A stretch of DNA of 64,000 nt from Myotis daubentonii (lineage: Eukaryota; Chordata; Mammalia; Chiroptera; Vespertilionidae). Shown piece after piece: positions 11,106-22,945 of this stretch; within the stretch, counting starts at the first letter, position 1; every line of letters begins with the position of its first letter. A model generated the notes under the pieces. The model had not been told where the DNA came from, searched no databases, and was given only the letters and a program-made list of their open reading frames with translations. The position numbers and the translations under genes are program-made. Where the stretch lies: contig NC_081851.1 of NCBI RefSeq assembly GCF_963259705.1, positions 61,774,855 to 61,838,854 on the forward strand, in the 5' to 3' direction.

Positions 11106-11951
11106 CCTAAGAGAATGTAGGCCACTATTTAGTCCAAGTTTTGGTCAACCAATCAAGCACCCTGCCAGAGCCACTTTAAGTTAGTTAAGCTAACACATTA
11201 AACTCAGATCCTCTTATAAATGCCCCCATATCAATAAAATCAGACTAACTTCATACTATATTGTATTCTCCTTGGTCTAATACAGTTAGAATTTATTTCC
11301 ACACATACTCCTTACTCAACAGGTTTTAGGTCATATAAATTAACTAAATCATGTCATTCTCATGAAGTATACTGCTACTTCACAGGTCAGGTTTACACTT
11401 GTACGCCTATACAAGATGAGAGTCAGATCTAGCTATAAGTCTAGAGCCAATGAAAAGTGGTCTTGATGAGGTTGTCTCTCATAAGAAAACAGGGTTAGGT
11501 GAGATTAAACAGTGTTTTTGAGTAAAGGGAGAGGTCATCTCAAACTTAGAAGGAAGAGCTTACCTTGCTCACAAAGAAAGTTCAGGGACACTTAAGAGAG
11601 GTTTGAATATTTCAGCTTTTTCTGAGTCCAGAATATCCTCATTCCAAATCTCAGGTCCCACTCTTTCCCAGTCAAGTCCCTAACTTTCACATTAGAAATG
11701 TGGCAAGTCTGTGGTCTCAATTTACACTGTAGTTCTGCAATCCACACAATTAAATTGTGAATTTGGTTTTTAATAATACTGTTCCAATACTCTGAGAAAT
11801 ATAAGGGTCTTTTATAAGGCAGCCATAGAAATTCTCTGGTTCTCTGACATAGGGTGAGAGTTTTAAATACTGAGCGTGTCATTTTCTTTTTTGCGGTTCC
11901 TTCAGTGCAGGCTAAAAAAGCTATCTCATGCTACAATCCTTGCAGTTATTA
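11106..11951. other. no recognisable feature
   Basis: Apparently unique. A 96-codon minus-strand ORF (11882-11592) has no recognisable domain. Confidence 0.35.
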
Positions 11952-12296
11952 TCTACACTAATAAAATAGAAAGATGCAAATTGACCATACCTTTGCGACG
12001 CCCACCAGCCAATCAGCAGTGAATATGCAAATTAACCCAACAAAGGTGGTGGGTTAATTTGCATATGCAGGCGCTGAGTGGCCGGGGGCAGAGTGGGATG
12101 CTTGCGTCATCACCATGGTGAAGACCCAGGTGTTCTGCACCACTCCACCCCACCCCCCCACCCCACCCCCAGCTGCTCCGGGCCTCTGGCAGCATGGGAA
12201 GGCGGAAAGGTGTCTCCAGCCAGAGCGAAGGCAGTGCCAGCAGCCAGGGGAAGGAAGGCCCATTCTTGCACGAATCTTCGTTCATCGGACCTCTAG
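11952..12296 (+). mobile_element. non-autonomous Helitron (HeliBat type)
   Basis: It starts TC after an A and ends CTAG before a T, the hallmark Helitron A|T insertion without target-site duplication. The 5' segment 'aagatgcaaattgacc' and the 3' end 'catcggacctctag' are shared with the copies at 16276, 16542, 50800 and 60439. The interior is G/C-rich with a C-rich run (12145-12170). It has no Rep/helicase gene. HeliBat elements are known from vesper bats. Confidence 0.93.
12023..12066. repeat. 17-bp perfect inverted repeat with two octamer motifs
   Basis: Arm 12023-12039 (atatgcaaattaaccca) is the exact complement of arm 12050-12066, with a 10-base loop. Each arm holds an ATGCAAAT octamer (12025-12032, and 12057-12064 inverted), the POU/Oct consensus. 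It lies inside the Helitron, near its 5' end. Confidence 0.9.
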
Positions 12297-13193
12297 TTAC
12301 TACATAATACTCAAGTGCAGCAAGCCACTTTGTTCCCCAAGGAACTTCCTTTAACAGGAACTTTATTCCAAGTCACCGTAGTTGATAATTTAATGATTAT
12401 GCCACTTCAAGGCATGGACTAAGTAAGAGTGCCCCATTTTCCTTTGAAAAGAAGTTCAGTGCTACCTTCAAGGCCAAGGTCATAATCAAACCAGTCCAAG
12501 AATTCTATTATTTATGGTATGTTTACTAGGACTACTGGTATTCCTATTAGAATTGGTCTATCCCTGGAAGGAAAGAAGGGAGGAGATAAGGAAGAAAAAA
12601 AATTATATCAGATGTTTAAACAGAGAGGAGGGTTTAATTTGAGAATTGGTTTCACAGGTATTAGAGAAATGAAAGAACAAAAGAGAGAACTTAGAGAAGC
12701 TAGAGATGATAAGAAAAGGAAGACTATACAACCCTTAGGACTAGGGAGAAAAGAAAGAGGTTGAGGTTATCAAAACCTAGAAACTCAGAAAAGGAATACC
12801 CACTAAGTTGGAGCTTAGTCCTCTGAGGAACTGGTACCTCTAGCTGCTGATAGCATTTCAAAATCTTAGCAGAGTCCCATGGCTTTGAGGAAAGGGAAAC
12901 ACCTGGCTACCAATGATATTTCTGAGCAAGTAAGATATACCTAGTCTGACAAAGTTAAAAGAAGCCAAAGACAAGAGTAAACTTCCAACATCAAGACAAC
13001 ACTGACAAGACCCAATAGAAATAAGATAGGAAGCCTTTATTCCACAGCTCCTCCCTTCCAGTCTCCCTCTAGCGATAGAAATTAACAGAACCCAATAGGA
13101 AGTCAGCTGGCAAAATTATCAGCTGGTATATGTGTTTGATAGAGCTCTAAGCATCACAGAGCTGAGTATAGCATTGTGGGACTGGGGCTCAGT
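12297..13193. other. no recognisable feature
   Basis: Apparently unique, purine-rich in 12550-12760. The 81-codon ORF there is a by-product of the purine bias (K/E/R-rich). Confidence 0.4.
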
Positions 13194-13201
13194 CAATAGG
13201 T

Positions 13202-13437
13202 CAGTGACGGCGAACCTATGACACACGTGTCAGAGGTGACACGCGAACTCATTTTTTTTGGTTGATTTTTCTTTGTTAAATGGCATTTAAATATGTAAAA
13301 TAAATATCAAAAATATAAATGTTTGTTTTACTATGGTTGCAAATATCAAAAAATTTCTATATGTGACACGGCACCAGAGTTAAGTTAGGGTTTTTCAAAA
13401 TGCTGACACGCCGAGCTCAAAACGTTCGCCATCACTG
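13202..13437. mobile_element. 236-bp non-autonomous hAT element
   Basis: The ends CAGTGACGGCGAACC and GTTCGCCATCACTG are inverted repeats. A perfect 8-bp target-site duplication, caataggt, lies at 13194-13201 and 13438-13445. A copy of the same family in reverse orientation is at 47496-47730. Confidence 0.95.
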
Positions 13438-13505
13438 CAATAGGTAAATGATCAGCACGATAGTAGTATGTTTCTAAGTTCCTTCTCTTTCAAATATACC
13501 TGGTG

Positions 13506-13721
13506 GCTAGCCTGTGGCTCAGTGGTTGACTGTTCACACATAAACCAAGAGGTCACCAGTTCGATTCCTGGTCAGGACACATGCCCATGTTGCAGGCTCG
13601 ATCGCCAGTAGGGGGCGTGCAGGAGGCAGCCAATTGATGAGTCAATTATTGATTTTCTATCTCTCTATCCTTCTCCCTTCCTCTCTCTCTAAAATCAATA
13701 AAAACATATTTTTTTAAAATA
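13506..13721 (+). mobile_element. VES-type SINE, 'gtggttgag' subtype
   Basis: The tRNA-like head carries 'cagttcgattcc' as B box, then a CT-rich tail and AATAAAAA. Imperfect 14-bp target-site duplications (aaatatacctggtg / aaatagacctagtg; 12 of 14) lie at 13492-13505 and 13722-13735. Confidence 0.93.
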
Positions 13722-13735
13722 AAATAGACCTAGTG

Positions 13736-15097
13736 TTTTCTATGAAACCTTTTAACTTGTTTTGCCTTTCCCATTCAACATTTTATAATTCCACTCTTGC
13801 CTGTCATACCTGTATCCAAATCTCAGACAAGAGAACAACACCTACAAAGTGAGAATTTCTGCTTCTCCACCCAACACCTGTGAATGACCACAACTTAACT
13901 TGAATTTTCTTACCTCAGTTCTTTACTTGGTATTGGCAGATAGATCTGAACACCCAGGTAGATCTGTTACCTCAACCATCAAAATGTGTTTCTAAATATG
14001 TGCCAAAATAAATAAACAAATAAAATATATGCAAAATAGAGTTTTATAGACAAATACCACACCCACACAAAAAAGCTAAAACAAGGGCAGAGTACAGCCA
14101 AGCTCATAGCACTCTTTATAAAATGAGTCTTGGGGTAACAAAGAAGCACTAGCGTCTTATTATATGTTATACCTACATAATAATATAACTAGGCACTGAG
14201 TTATTTAAGAGTATTAATCAATCTACCTTTTGCAGTATGAATTAGTATTATCCATATATTACAGGTGAGGTAACTGAGAAACTATCTTCCAATAGCTTTA
14301 TCTGTATATTAAAACATATAAACTATGAAGATAATATGTACATCTATAACATACATATATTTAGATAGATAGATAATTATGTATGTGTATTTAACTTCCT
14401 AAAACCACCAAGATTAAAAAAAAGAACTTGACAAACAATGTTGCATTGTGTGACGGGTGTCAGACATAGAAGGAGCCTTTGGCAGTTTCTTTGGTTCATT
14501 TCCAGTGAAAATAGTGAGCAATGAACTTGCTCCAGATTCTGATTCCAGAACTTTCACAGTCTGGAGATAGTGGTGATCTGTCTTTCAGGCCTCTGGGTTT
14601 ATCATTTCCCAGAAGCCAGCCAGCAGACGAGGCCACCTGCCAGGATTTGGTTAGCACATTTATGTCAACTGATTTGTCAGCCAGGTACCATGGTTTTTCC
14701 TAAGTCATAGCTTCCAAACTATGGGAACATAAAACCACCATGTTAGCCAAGATAGCAATCAGAGGCCTTTCTTTGTGTACCACACTAACGGCTCTGTATA
14801 AAGGTATGCAACAAACTTTTATGCACTGTAACTGGCAATCCAGGGCAGCACAATTCCTTATGATTTGATGTGTCTCTCGTCCAGCTGTTTTGAATTCATT
14901 TTTTTTAAAGTTAAAAACAGAATGAGTGAGAAAAAAGGAGGATATTTTGATATTTGTTAAAAGAGATTGAAGCCAAGTTTCCTTCCAAAAAATCATTTTG
15001 GAATTCTGCCCAGTGCATAAAGGACGCATCAGATCAATTCAGCTCTAAGGATCTAGTGCTTTTATTGGAAATTGTTAATTTCTAAAAATTGAGCTAA
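13736..15097. other. mostly unique; possible MIR remnant at 14190-14290
   Basis: No gene seen. Around 14240-14290 the text 'attacaggtgaggtaactgag' resembles inverted MIR. A 109-codon minus-strand ORF (15029-14700) shows no domain. Confidence 0.35.
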
Positions 15098-15131
15098 GAG
15101 ATGGTGTGTGTGTGTGTGTTTTTTTTTTTTC
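15098..15131 (+). repeat. short (GT)n followed by a T run
   Basis: About eight GT units (15103-15118) then about twelve T. Low complexity. Confidence 0.85.
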
Positions 15132-15839
15132 AGTTAACCAGTCATCAGATAAAACTATACAAAAAGTGATGGAAAAGATTACTGCATTTTGCCTTAAAAA
15201 TCAGTTTTATAACTTCTACTTACAATATGTGATGTAGTAACTGGAACTAGACTTGCCACTACAAACAACTTTTTTTAAAGGTCAAAATATATGAAACAAC
15301 TCTTTTCAAACATGGACTGCACACTGCACAGGACTTGGTCCCTGAAAGAAAAAAAAAAAGAAAAAAATTAGATTGGCACTAAAAATTCCCCAGCTTTCTA
15401 CCTGGAGACTAAAATGTATAAAAGTGGAAGCCAAGTAGAACACAAGATCTTATTGAATTAAAGAAATAATATTAGACTTTGGAGAGTCTAGGACAGCTTG
15501 AATTTGCAAGGCAAACTACCAGAAAGGAGAGAGTTACAAAGAGAAAGAGCTCCAGAAATCTGCATAGGTGGCCCTTGAGTCTTTGGCCAGTTCTTCATAT
15601 GTGTGGTAAGACACCACAAAACCAGGCAAAAAAAACAGCTATGAGTGAAAGAACAATTAACAAGGAGCTGTAAGCTAAACAATTCCCAGAACTCATACAG
15701 TGCTGGAAGTCATCCAAGTTCTAACCATTGTGTGGATAAATCTCATTGAACAAGCAGTGCATTTAGAAGAGACTCCTGGAGTATTGGGCCTAAACCGTAC
15801 TAGAGTGAAACCACTACAGACCTGTACTAAAAAACAAAC
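15132..15839. other. no clear feature
   Basis: Apparently unique up to the old L1 that becomes recognisable near 15840. Contains only A-rich tracts (15345-15366). Confidence 0.3.
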
Positions 15840-16275
15840 CTAAAAAGGATCAAGCTGATCTACAAGCAACTTAGAGCTGCCTGCCAAAATAAAGTCCAAC
15901 AACCTTTAAAAGAAGATACCAAAATCCACTTACCAATGTGAGGTTCACAATGTCCAGGATCCTCTCAAAACATAACTAACCCTTCTAAGAAGCAAGAAAA
16001 TGGGACCTGTAACCAGAAAAAAGAAAAAATTACTCAAAGAAACATATATAGAAATTCCAGAGATGACAGAATTCACAAAGATGGTTAAAATTACCTTTTT
16101 CTGTGTTCAAAGATTTAAAGGAGAATATAAACAAAAGAAGATATAAAAGAAAACCAAATAGAACTTCTATGACTGAAAAATACATTATCCAAAATGAAAA
16201 TTTTACTGAATAAGAGTAATAGCAGATTGTGCACTAGAAAAGAAAGTATTAGTGAACATGAGGACATAGAAATTA

Positions 16276-16501
16276 TCTATAATAATGAAAGGGTAATATG
16301 CTAATTTGACCAGACATCATTCTGGACATCCTTCCAGGCATCCTTCTGGATGAAGCTGGGACTGGAGGGAAGCCAGGGTCCCAGATGCCTGCTGGTGGCT
16401 GGAACAAAGCCCAGGTCCTGGGTGCCAGAGGGGAAGCTGGTGCCAGCAGCTGGGGAAAGGAAGGCCTACTTTTCCATGAATTTCATGCATCGGGCCTCTA
16501 G
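16276..16501 (+). mobile_element. short non-autonomous Helitron (HeliBat type)
   Basis: It starts TC (16276-16277), has 'gggtaatatgctaatttgacc', and ends with hairpin-like 'tgaatttcatgcatcgggcc' and CTAG at 16498-16501 before T. Inserted in the old L1. About 226 bp. Confidence 0.92.
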
Positions 16502-16541
16502 TATAATATAATGGCCAAAACTTTTCAAAATTATATATGTA

Positions 16542-16680
16542 CTAGTGGCCCAATGCACGAAATTCGTGCAAGAGTAGGCCTTCACAGCCACGGTGGCTGC
16601 CTGGATCCCTCCCTCGCAGCCCCGCCTTCATCTGGAAGGATGTCCGGCCTAATTAGCATATTATACTTTTATTATTAATA
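16542..16680 (-). mobile_element. short non-autonomous Helitron (HeliBat type), inverted
   Basis: On the minus strand it ends CTAG at 16542-16545, preceded by the perfect hairpin TGCACGAAATTCGTGCA (16553-16569 region). The 5' end on the minus strand lies near 16680, after 'gcatattatacttttattatt', and is diverged, so that boundary is approximate. It faces the Helitron at 16276-16501, 3' end to 3' end, 40 bp apart. Confidence 0.88.
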
Positions 16681-17007
16681 TATATTATGGAAATGAAATG
16701 TATTATAATAAACACTTTCTTTATGATTAGTGTCTATATACATTTTTTGGAGACACCCTTATACATACCTAGAGGTCCAAGAGTATCAATACAGCCCATA
16801 CTGTATAAACATAAAGAAAAACACATTAAGGTACACCGTTATTAGAATAGCTGAAAACTTGAAATACTGAAGTACTGAAAAACTGTAAGTACTTAAAGTA
16901 GCCAGAGAGAAAAAACACACAACTGATGCAGAAGAACAAAGATAAGAAAAATCACTGACTTTATATCAGAAATAAAGTAAACCAAAAGACAATTGAATAA
17001 CATTCTT

Positions 17008-17228
17008 TTTTTTTTTAAATATATTTTATTGATTTTTTACAGAGAGGAAGGGAGAGAGATAGAGAGTCAGAAACATCGATGAGAGAGAAACATTGATCAG
17101 CTGCCTCCTGCACATCGCCCACTGGGGATGTGCCCGCAACCCAGGTACATGCCCTTGACCGGAATCGAACCTGGGACCCTTCAGTCCGCAGGCCGACGCT
17201 CTATTCACTGAGCCAAACCGGTTTTGGC
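17008..17228 (-). mobile_element. VES-type SINE
   Basis: Inverted VES: T-rich tail first, then 'ggaatcgaacctgggaccc' (inverted B box) and 'gagccaaaccgg' (inverted head). 14-bp target-site duplications (tgaataacattctt / tgaatagcattctt; one mismatch) lie at 16994-17007 and 17229-17242. Confidence 0.95.
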
Positions 17229-18058
17229 TGAATAGCATTCTTAAAATTACTGAAAGAAAGAAGAAAAACAAACCTAGAATTTTATATCCATCAAAAATAG
17301 TGTTAAAAATAAAAGCAAAATGAAGACATTTTCAGACAAAAACAGGATGAGAGAACTTATAATCAGCAGACCTACACTACATTAAATGTTAAAGGAAGTT
17401 CTTCAGGCTGAAGGAAAATGATAACAGGTGGAAACTCAGATACACAAAAGGAACAAAGAACTCTGGAAATTGTAAGCGTACAAGCAAATAAAAAAGAGAT
17501 TTGTTTCATTTTTAAATTCCTTTATAATATAACACAGTTTAAAACAAAAATGATAACTATGTATTTTGATAATACATGTATAAGTAAAAGGTCTTATATA
17601 TTGCAGAAAGGATGGGAGGGAGAAATAGAAGTAAATAACTTTAATGTTTTTATATTATATGTAAAGTAGTAGAATATTACTGGAAAGCAGACTATGAGGA
17701 CTTAAAGATGCATATTGTAGACACTAGAATGACCACCAAGAAAAAAAAAGTATAGAAATTAGCTAACATTAGAAATAAAACAAAATGCTAAATTAATCCA
17801 AAAAAAAAACTCAGAAAAAGAGGAAATGGAGAAAAGAAAGTATGAGACAAATAGAAAACAAATAGCAAGATGATAAATTTAAATGCAAGTATTTTAATAA
17901 TACATTAAAAATAAATGTCTAAGCGCTATAATTACAAAACCAATTGCCAGATAAGATTTTTAAAAAGAAAGACCCAATTATACACTGTATATGAGAAAAA
18001 CATTTCAAACACATTGAAATAGAGACATTACTAATAAAAGGATAAAAGAATATACGCC

Positions 18059-18253
18059 ACTCAATCAGTGGTTGAGCGTCGACCCATGAACCAAGAGGTC
18101 ACTGGATGGATCCCCTGTCAGGGCACATGTCCGGGTTGTGGGCTCAATCTCCAGTAGGGGGTGTGCAGGAGGCAGCCCATCAATCTCTCATCAACGTTTC
18201 TATTTCTCTCCCTCTCCCTCCCCCTCTCTCTAAAATCAATAAAAACATTTTTT
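18059..18253 (+). mobile_element. VES-type SINE, 5'-shortened
   Basis: It begins within the head at 'actcaatcagtggttgag', losing about 12 bases of the usual start, and ends AATAAAAACATT. 15-bp target-site duplications (aaaagaatatacgcc / aaaagaatatatgcc) lie at 18044-18058 and 18254-18268. Confidence 0.93.
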
Positions 18254-19128
18254 AAAAGAATATATGCCAAGAAAACACTAATCATAAGAAAAGCTGGGGA
18301 AATATATTCATTTCAGACAGAGTAGACATCATGACAAGATTAACAGATAGAAAGAGATACATTTTCTCATGATAAGCATGTGAATCTTCATGAAGGCATA
18401 GCACTTCTAAATGTGTATGCATCTAATTGCAGAGCTTCAAAATACATGGAGCAAAACTAATAGAACAGAAGAGAAAAATTAACAAACCTACATGGAAACA
18501 AAGATTTCAACATTCTTCTCTGAGTGATTGATAGAACAAATGGATTTTTCTATTTTTCAGTAAGGATATAAAAGATCTGAAAACTCAATCAAACAATGAC
18601 CTAGTTGATATTTTTTAAACACTACATGTAATATGGTCAAGCATATATTCTTTTCAAGTGCAAATGGCACATTCACCAAGGCAGACCTCTGGTGGGTTAT
18701 AAAAGAAGTCTCAATACATTTTAAAGAATTGAAATCATATCAAGTATATCTCTGATCACAATGGATGTAAATTAGAAATGAATAACCAAAATATAACTGG
18801 AGGATCTCTGCATTTTTTGAAATTATATAAAATAATTCCAAATAAGCCATGGGTCAAAGAAAAAATCACAAGGAAAATTTGTAAATAGTTTTAACTGCAT
18901 GATAACAGATACACAACATATCAAACTGAGTAGGATGCAGCTACAGCAGTGCTTAAAGGGAATTATATAGCTTTAAATGCTCACATGAGAAAGAACATGT
19001 TTTAAATTCAATACTCTAAGCTTCCTACTGAAAAAGCTTAAAGGGACCTAAGTTAAACCTTAAGTGAATAAGGAAGGAAATAATAAAGAACAGAAATCAA
19101 TAAACTAGAAAACAAAAAAGCAATAGAG

Positions 19129-19131
<3 letters not shown>

Positions 19132-19185
<54 letters not shown>
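19132..19185 (+). repeat. (CT)n microsatellite
   Basis: About 26 CT units, ending in cccTccc. It marks the end of the recognisable L1 block. Confidence 0.95.
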
Positions 19186-19189
<4 letters not shown>

Positions 19190-19199
19190 CCTGAAGAGA

Positions 19200-19380
19200 A
19201 TTTAGCTGTCACACTGTTAAGAAGAAGCTATGTGGTGAGGAATAAAAGCCTACATTGACTCATTTTGGAAGCAGATCCTCCTGCAACAGGCAAGCCTTCA
19301 GATGACTGCAGTCCCAGCCAATATCTTCACAGCAACCTCCTAATAGAGCCTGAGTCAAAACCCCCACTAAGCTACTCCCC
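19200..19380. repeat. ancient interspersed repeat, family unassigned
   Basis: Contains 'gcagatcctcctgcaacagg' and 'cttcagatgactgcagtccc', fixed phrases of an old mammalian repeat that I cannot name with certainty. Diverged, no ends. Confidence 0.45.
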
Positions 19381-19384
19381 AAAA

Positions 19385-19850
19385 TACTACCATTTACAAT
19401 AGTATCAAAAAAACAAAACAAAATATTTAGACATACATTTTTTTTAATGTGTAAGATTTCTACGCTAAAAACTGCTTAATCATTCTGAGAGAAGATTTTT
19501 AAAGCCCTAAATAAATGGCAAGTACCATATTTATGAGTCAAAAAATTCAACATTAGCCCAGCCGGTGTGGCCCAGTGGTTGAGAGTCGACCTATGAACCA
19601 GGAAGTCACTGTTTGATTCCTGGTCAGGGCACATGCCCAGGTTGTAGGCTCAATCCCCAGTGTGGGGCATGCAGGAGGCAGCCAATCAATGATTCTCTCT
19701 CATCATTCATGTGTCTATCTCTCTCTCCTTCTCCCTTCCTCTATGAAATCAATAAAAGTATACTTTTTTAAAAAAGATTCAACATCATAGAGTAGTTTTC
19801 CCTGAATCAATCTATAGAGTCGAGGCTACTCCATTCAAAATTTCTGACCC
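19385..19850 (+). mobile_element. L1 ORF2 3'-part fragment, split by a VES
   Basis: 'ccatttacaatagtatcaaa' followed by 'aaatatttagacatac' and 'ctacgctaaaaactgctt' reproduces the L1 ORF2 stretch encoding PFTIVSKK and the sequence after it. Frames are broken. Interrupted by the VES at 19555-19770. Confidence 0.6.
19555..19770 (+). mobile_element. VES-type SINE, 'gtggttgag' subtype
   Basis: Head 'gccggtgtggcccagtgg', B box 'ctgtttgattcctgg', CT-rich body, AATAAAAG tail. The direct repeats aaaaattcaacat (19541-19553) and aaaagattcaacat (19772-19785) are the target-site duplication. Confidence 0.93.
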
Positions 19851-20566
19851 ATAGAAATCGTGAGGTGATTTGATATGCAATGCCATACTTGATACAGTGC
19901 TTAAAATCAATGGAAGGGGGGATGCAATACCATTATTCTTTTTAATAAGCCTAAAACAATTCCCCCTTTTTCAGGCCCACTGCTCCAATGTAGAAATCAG
20001 CACACCTTTTAGTTCAGAGACTGACTACAGCATGCACTAAGTGACTCGCTGTTACCCTAGCACAGTGGCATTGAATTAATCACCCGTGAGGCAGCCTGGC
20101 TCTTTCACAGGAGCGGTGACAGATAAACTGCTAAACCACAAGCACAATACGTTCTTCTCTTCTGCACCCTGGACTCACTCCGAGGCTACTGCAAAAAGAA
20201 TTTACCAAAACGATATGGGCAACCAGGACTGCCTGAAGCCGAAGGGCACTTCAAAAACACGGGCCTGTTTTTTCTTTCTCCGTGAAGGTTCGTGATATAC
20301 ATTACTATGTAAGACATGGCACTAGACCAGGAGCTGGCCCACGCAGACTTTGAAAAAGAATTCCACCTCAAAATACATCAATCTTGCTGCATAGGCATGT
20401 TGACAGACAGGCTGAACTTCAGGGAGGCCTACCCACGGGTAAGCGCAAGTCCCACCATGGCAGATAATGGGCAAACTGCTTTTACCCTGATCAAAATCCA
20501 CCCATCCATGTCTGCTTGGCAGCCAGCATGAAATAAGTCAAAGCAAACCAAAAATGTAGCCACAAA

Positions 20567-20609
<43 letters not shown>

Positions 20610-22309
20610 CTTTCTCCCTAGTCAGAGAAAGGGCACAAATAGGAATTAAGTATGTGCATGTGTTTATTTTAAAGGAAGTGTTTATTTTACAGTTTCCATA
20701 GGAAATAAGTGAGCTAATATTATCTTCCAAAAGTAAATACCTTTATGCAAAACTCCCTAAAACTGATACAAGGCCAAGATTCCCGCTGCAGCCTCCTCCT
20801 GCCCTCTGATCTCCAGATTCTCACACTGTGGTCTGAAAGCACAGAGGAGTATTAACAGAGAGGCCTGGCCTTGCTGCTTCCCCCGCTCTTGTGAAAGTTG
20901 AATCACAGAGTCTTTTGTATCCCTCTTGCCAGACCCTACTGCTTGAAACAGCAGATAAAATCTAATGGGAAACCAGAAATGTGAGGACTCCTAGAGGTTT
21001 GACCCTGTCAGTTCCTCTTGGCCATGGACACCTTATGCAGCCCATTAATCCCCAACATGAATCTTTTCTGGACTGAGGTAAGCCATGAGGGCTGGAGTCA
21101 GTTTTGGTTGTATTCTTATGGAGTCCCGTGGGTTCTGTGTGGCTGTGCTCTCAATAGTGTTTGCCCAAATGTTGTCTTTGGGCTTTGTTTGCCTCAATAA
21201 AGGACTGTTATTAAGATCTTACTCACCAACCACTCTCTTCTTCATCAACACCACCAACAACCTTTTAACATCATCTGCCTAATTTTAAAAGAGCAAGATA
21301 TATCCATGTACTGATCGCTATGTATTTTTGTTTTTTATCACCAAAGGCACATTCTCTAGGAAATGCAGTAAGCTCCTGACATTTTGAGGGGACAGGTCCA
21401 GAGACCTCCCCCAACCCCAAAATCTCAGACACAGGAATGTTTATTCAGGCCCCTGGCTCTGTGTCAGGAGTCCTGAGTTTCCTTTGTATGTCATCGCTCT
21501 AACCACATTTTGACCCGGATGAATGCATATAAATGGAGAAAACATAGCCAACTACAGACTGATACTCAGAAAAAGATTAAATTCTTAAAGACAAGTATGA
21601 AGCGAGACCTGAAATGATTCCAAGTTTTCTGCTCCTAATAGGAATTAAACTCATGTACATTAAAGATTAGTTGAAATCATTAGACTGACTACAGAAAAAT
21701 TATTAAGACCTTTTCATCATTGCAAAGTGCATATTCTGTTGCTGTTCAATGTATTCACTGGATGAATTCTGACCTTGCTATAAACCCTTTACATGTCATT
21801 ACAACATAAATGTCAAAACAATAAATATGTCGCCCAAAAGATATACTTGCAAAGACTTAATAAACCAAAATAAGTGAGTAGTCAAGAAGGTAGTCAAAAT
21901 AGCTCTATGGTGACATGGAAAAATTGTACTCAACCAAAATGTTCAACAAAGACAAAACAGTTAAGTAAATAATTGTTCATTCATTCAATAAACTATAAAG
22001 CAAACATTAACATTATTAGTGAGTACCCACTGCATTGTAGATGCCATTGTCCCAAAGGAGCCCTGGGTTCTTTAGGGAACATTATTCCATTCACCCAGTT
22101 TATGCCCCCATTTAAGGAAATTATCCTGTTGGATAGCTAAGCACTCCCTACATACAGACACTGATGCCATTCATTCAGCAAGTTCCAACATACTGGTACT
22201 GGAATACTAGCCTCATGATTGAGATTTGTCAAGAAATAATATTGATTATCTATTAACGGTTAGTTGCTGATATAACAGCCACCGTCTTCAATGATTGACT
22301 GACCCCCTC
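19851..22309. other. mostly unique, no gene recognised
   Basis: Only a (CA)n tract stands out. 20050-20480 is mixed-composition sequence with no readable exon. ORFs of 60-71 codons at 20086-20531 lack domains. The remainder is ordinary AT-rich sequence. Confidence 0.35.
20568..20607 (+). repeat. (CA)n microsatellite
   Basis: 20 uninterrupted CA units. The VCVCV string of a minus-strand ORF here is an artefact. Confidence 0.95.
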
Positions 22310-22495
22310 AGCTTGGAATCCCAATTCTGCCACTGGTTGTGTGGCTTTCGGAAAGACAAATGGTCTTGTCTTTAGTTTCCTTATTTATAACAAGAAATGA
22401 TAACACCTCTTTTTGAGAGTTGTGAGGATAAAATAAGGCAGCATATGCAAAGTGTTTGGCACATAGATAAGGCTCTATGGACAGGTATTATTGTT
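22310..22495 (+). mobile_element. MIR SINE
   Basis: Order of MIR landmarks: 'ccaattctgccactggttgt', 'gtttccttatttataacaag', 'gagagttgtgaggataaaat', 'gtgtttggcacatagataag'. Nearly full length, diverged. Confidence 0.85.
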
Positions 22496-22754
22496 TTTCT
22501 TGTCACATCAACATAAAGTCATTGTGGCTGCCTACCATTCAACCATTCACAAACATACAAATCAGATGTCATTTACACATTTAAGAAACGTGCTATTTTA
22601 TCTTCCTTTGATATTCATAATTCATGGGAGGAACTATGTGTTCTCTTTTTCCAAAGTCGAATTTCAACAAAGGCCACCTTGTGTGCTCTATGCTTCATCA
22701 AACGTGGGCCCGGAGGTTGCAGACGGATGTGTCATGACATTACAAAAAGAGAAA

Positions 22755-22945
22755 GGAAAACTCAGCAAAAAGCAATTACATAGTAGGTACCATTCAAGGT
22801 ATGCACACACTTTATCATGTTGCTATCCTCATTTTAAAGTTGAAGAAACAGAACCTAAATGGTTGAGTAACTCGTCCCAGATCCCAACAATGTAACTGAC
22901 AGAATCAGGATTCATATTTGGGTCTGTTTAACTCCAAAAAACCAC
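22755..22945 (-). mobile_element. MIR SINE, inverted
   Basis: 'ctcattttaaagttgaagaa' and 'gacagaatcaggattcatat' are the inverted MIR core and head. The 134-codon ORF beginning at 22491 runs across it and is not a gene. Confidence 0.75.

Larger units (their letters stand above)
15840..19130 (+). mobile_element. old L1 (L1M-type), plus strand, split by younger insertions
   Basis: The text at 15880-16270 and 17230-17480 ('aggaagttcttcaggctgaag', 'cagatacacaaaaggaacaaag') is the 5'/inter-ORF part of L1M elements. 18400-19130 matches the middle of L1 ORF2 ('cacattcaccaaggcaga', 'gatgcagctacagcagtgct', 'ccatgggtcaaagaa'). All frames are broken. It is interrupted by two Helitrons (16276, 16542) and two VES elements (17008, 18059). 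Confidence 0.8.
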
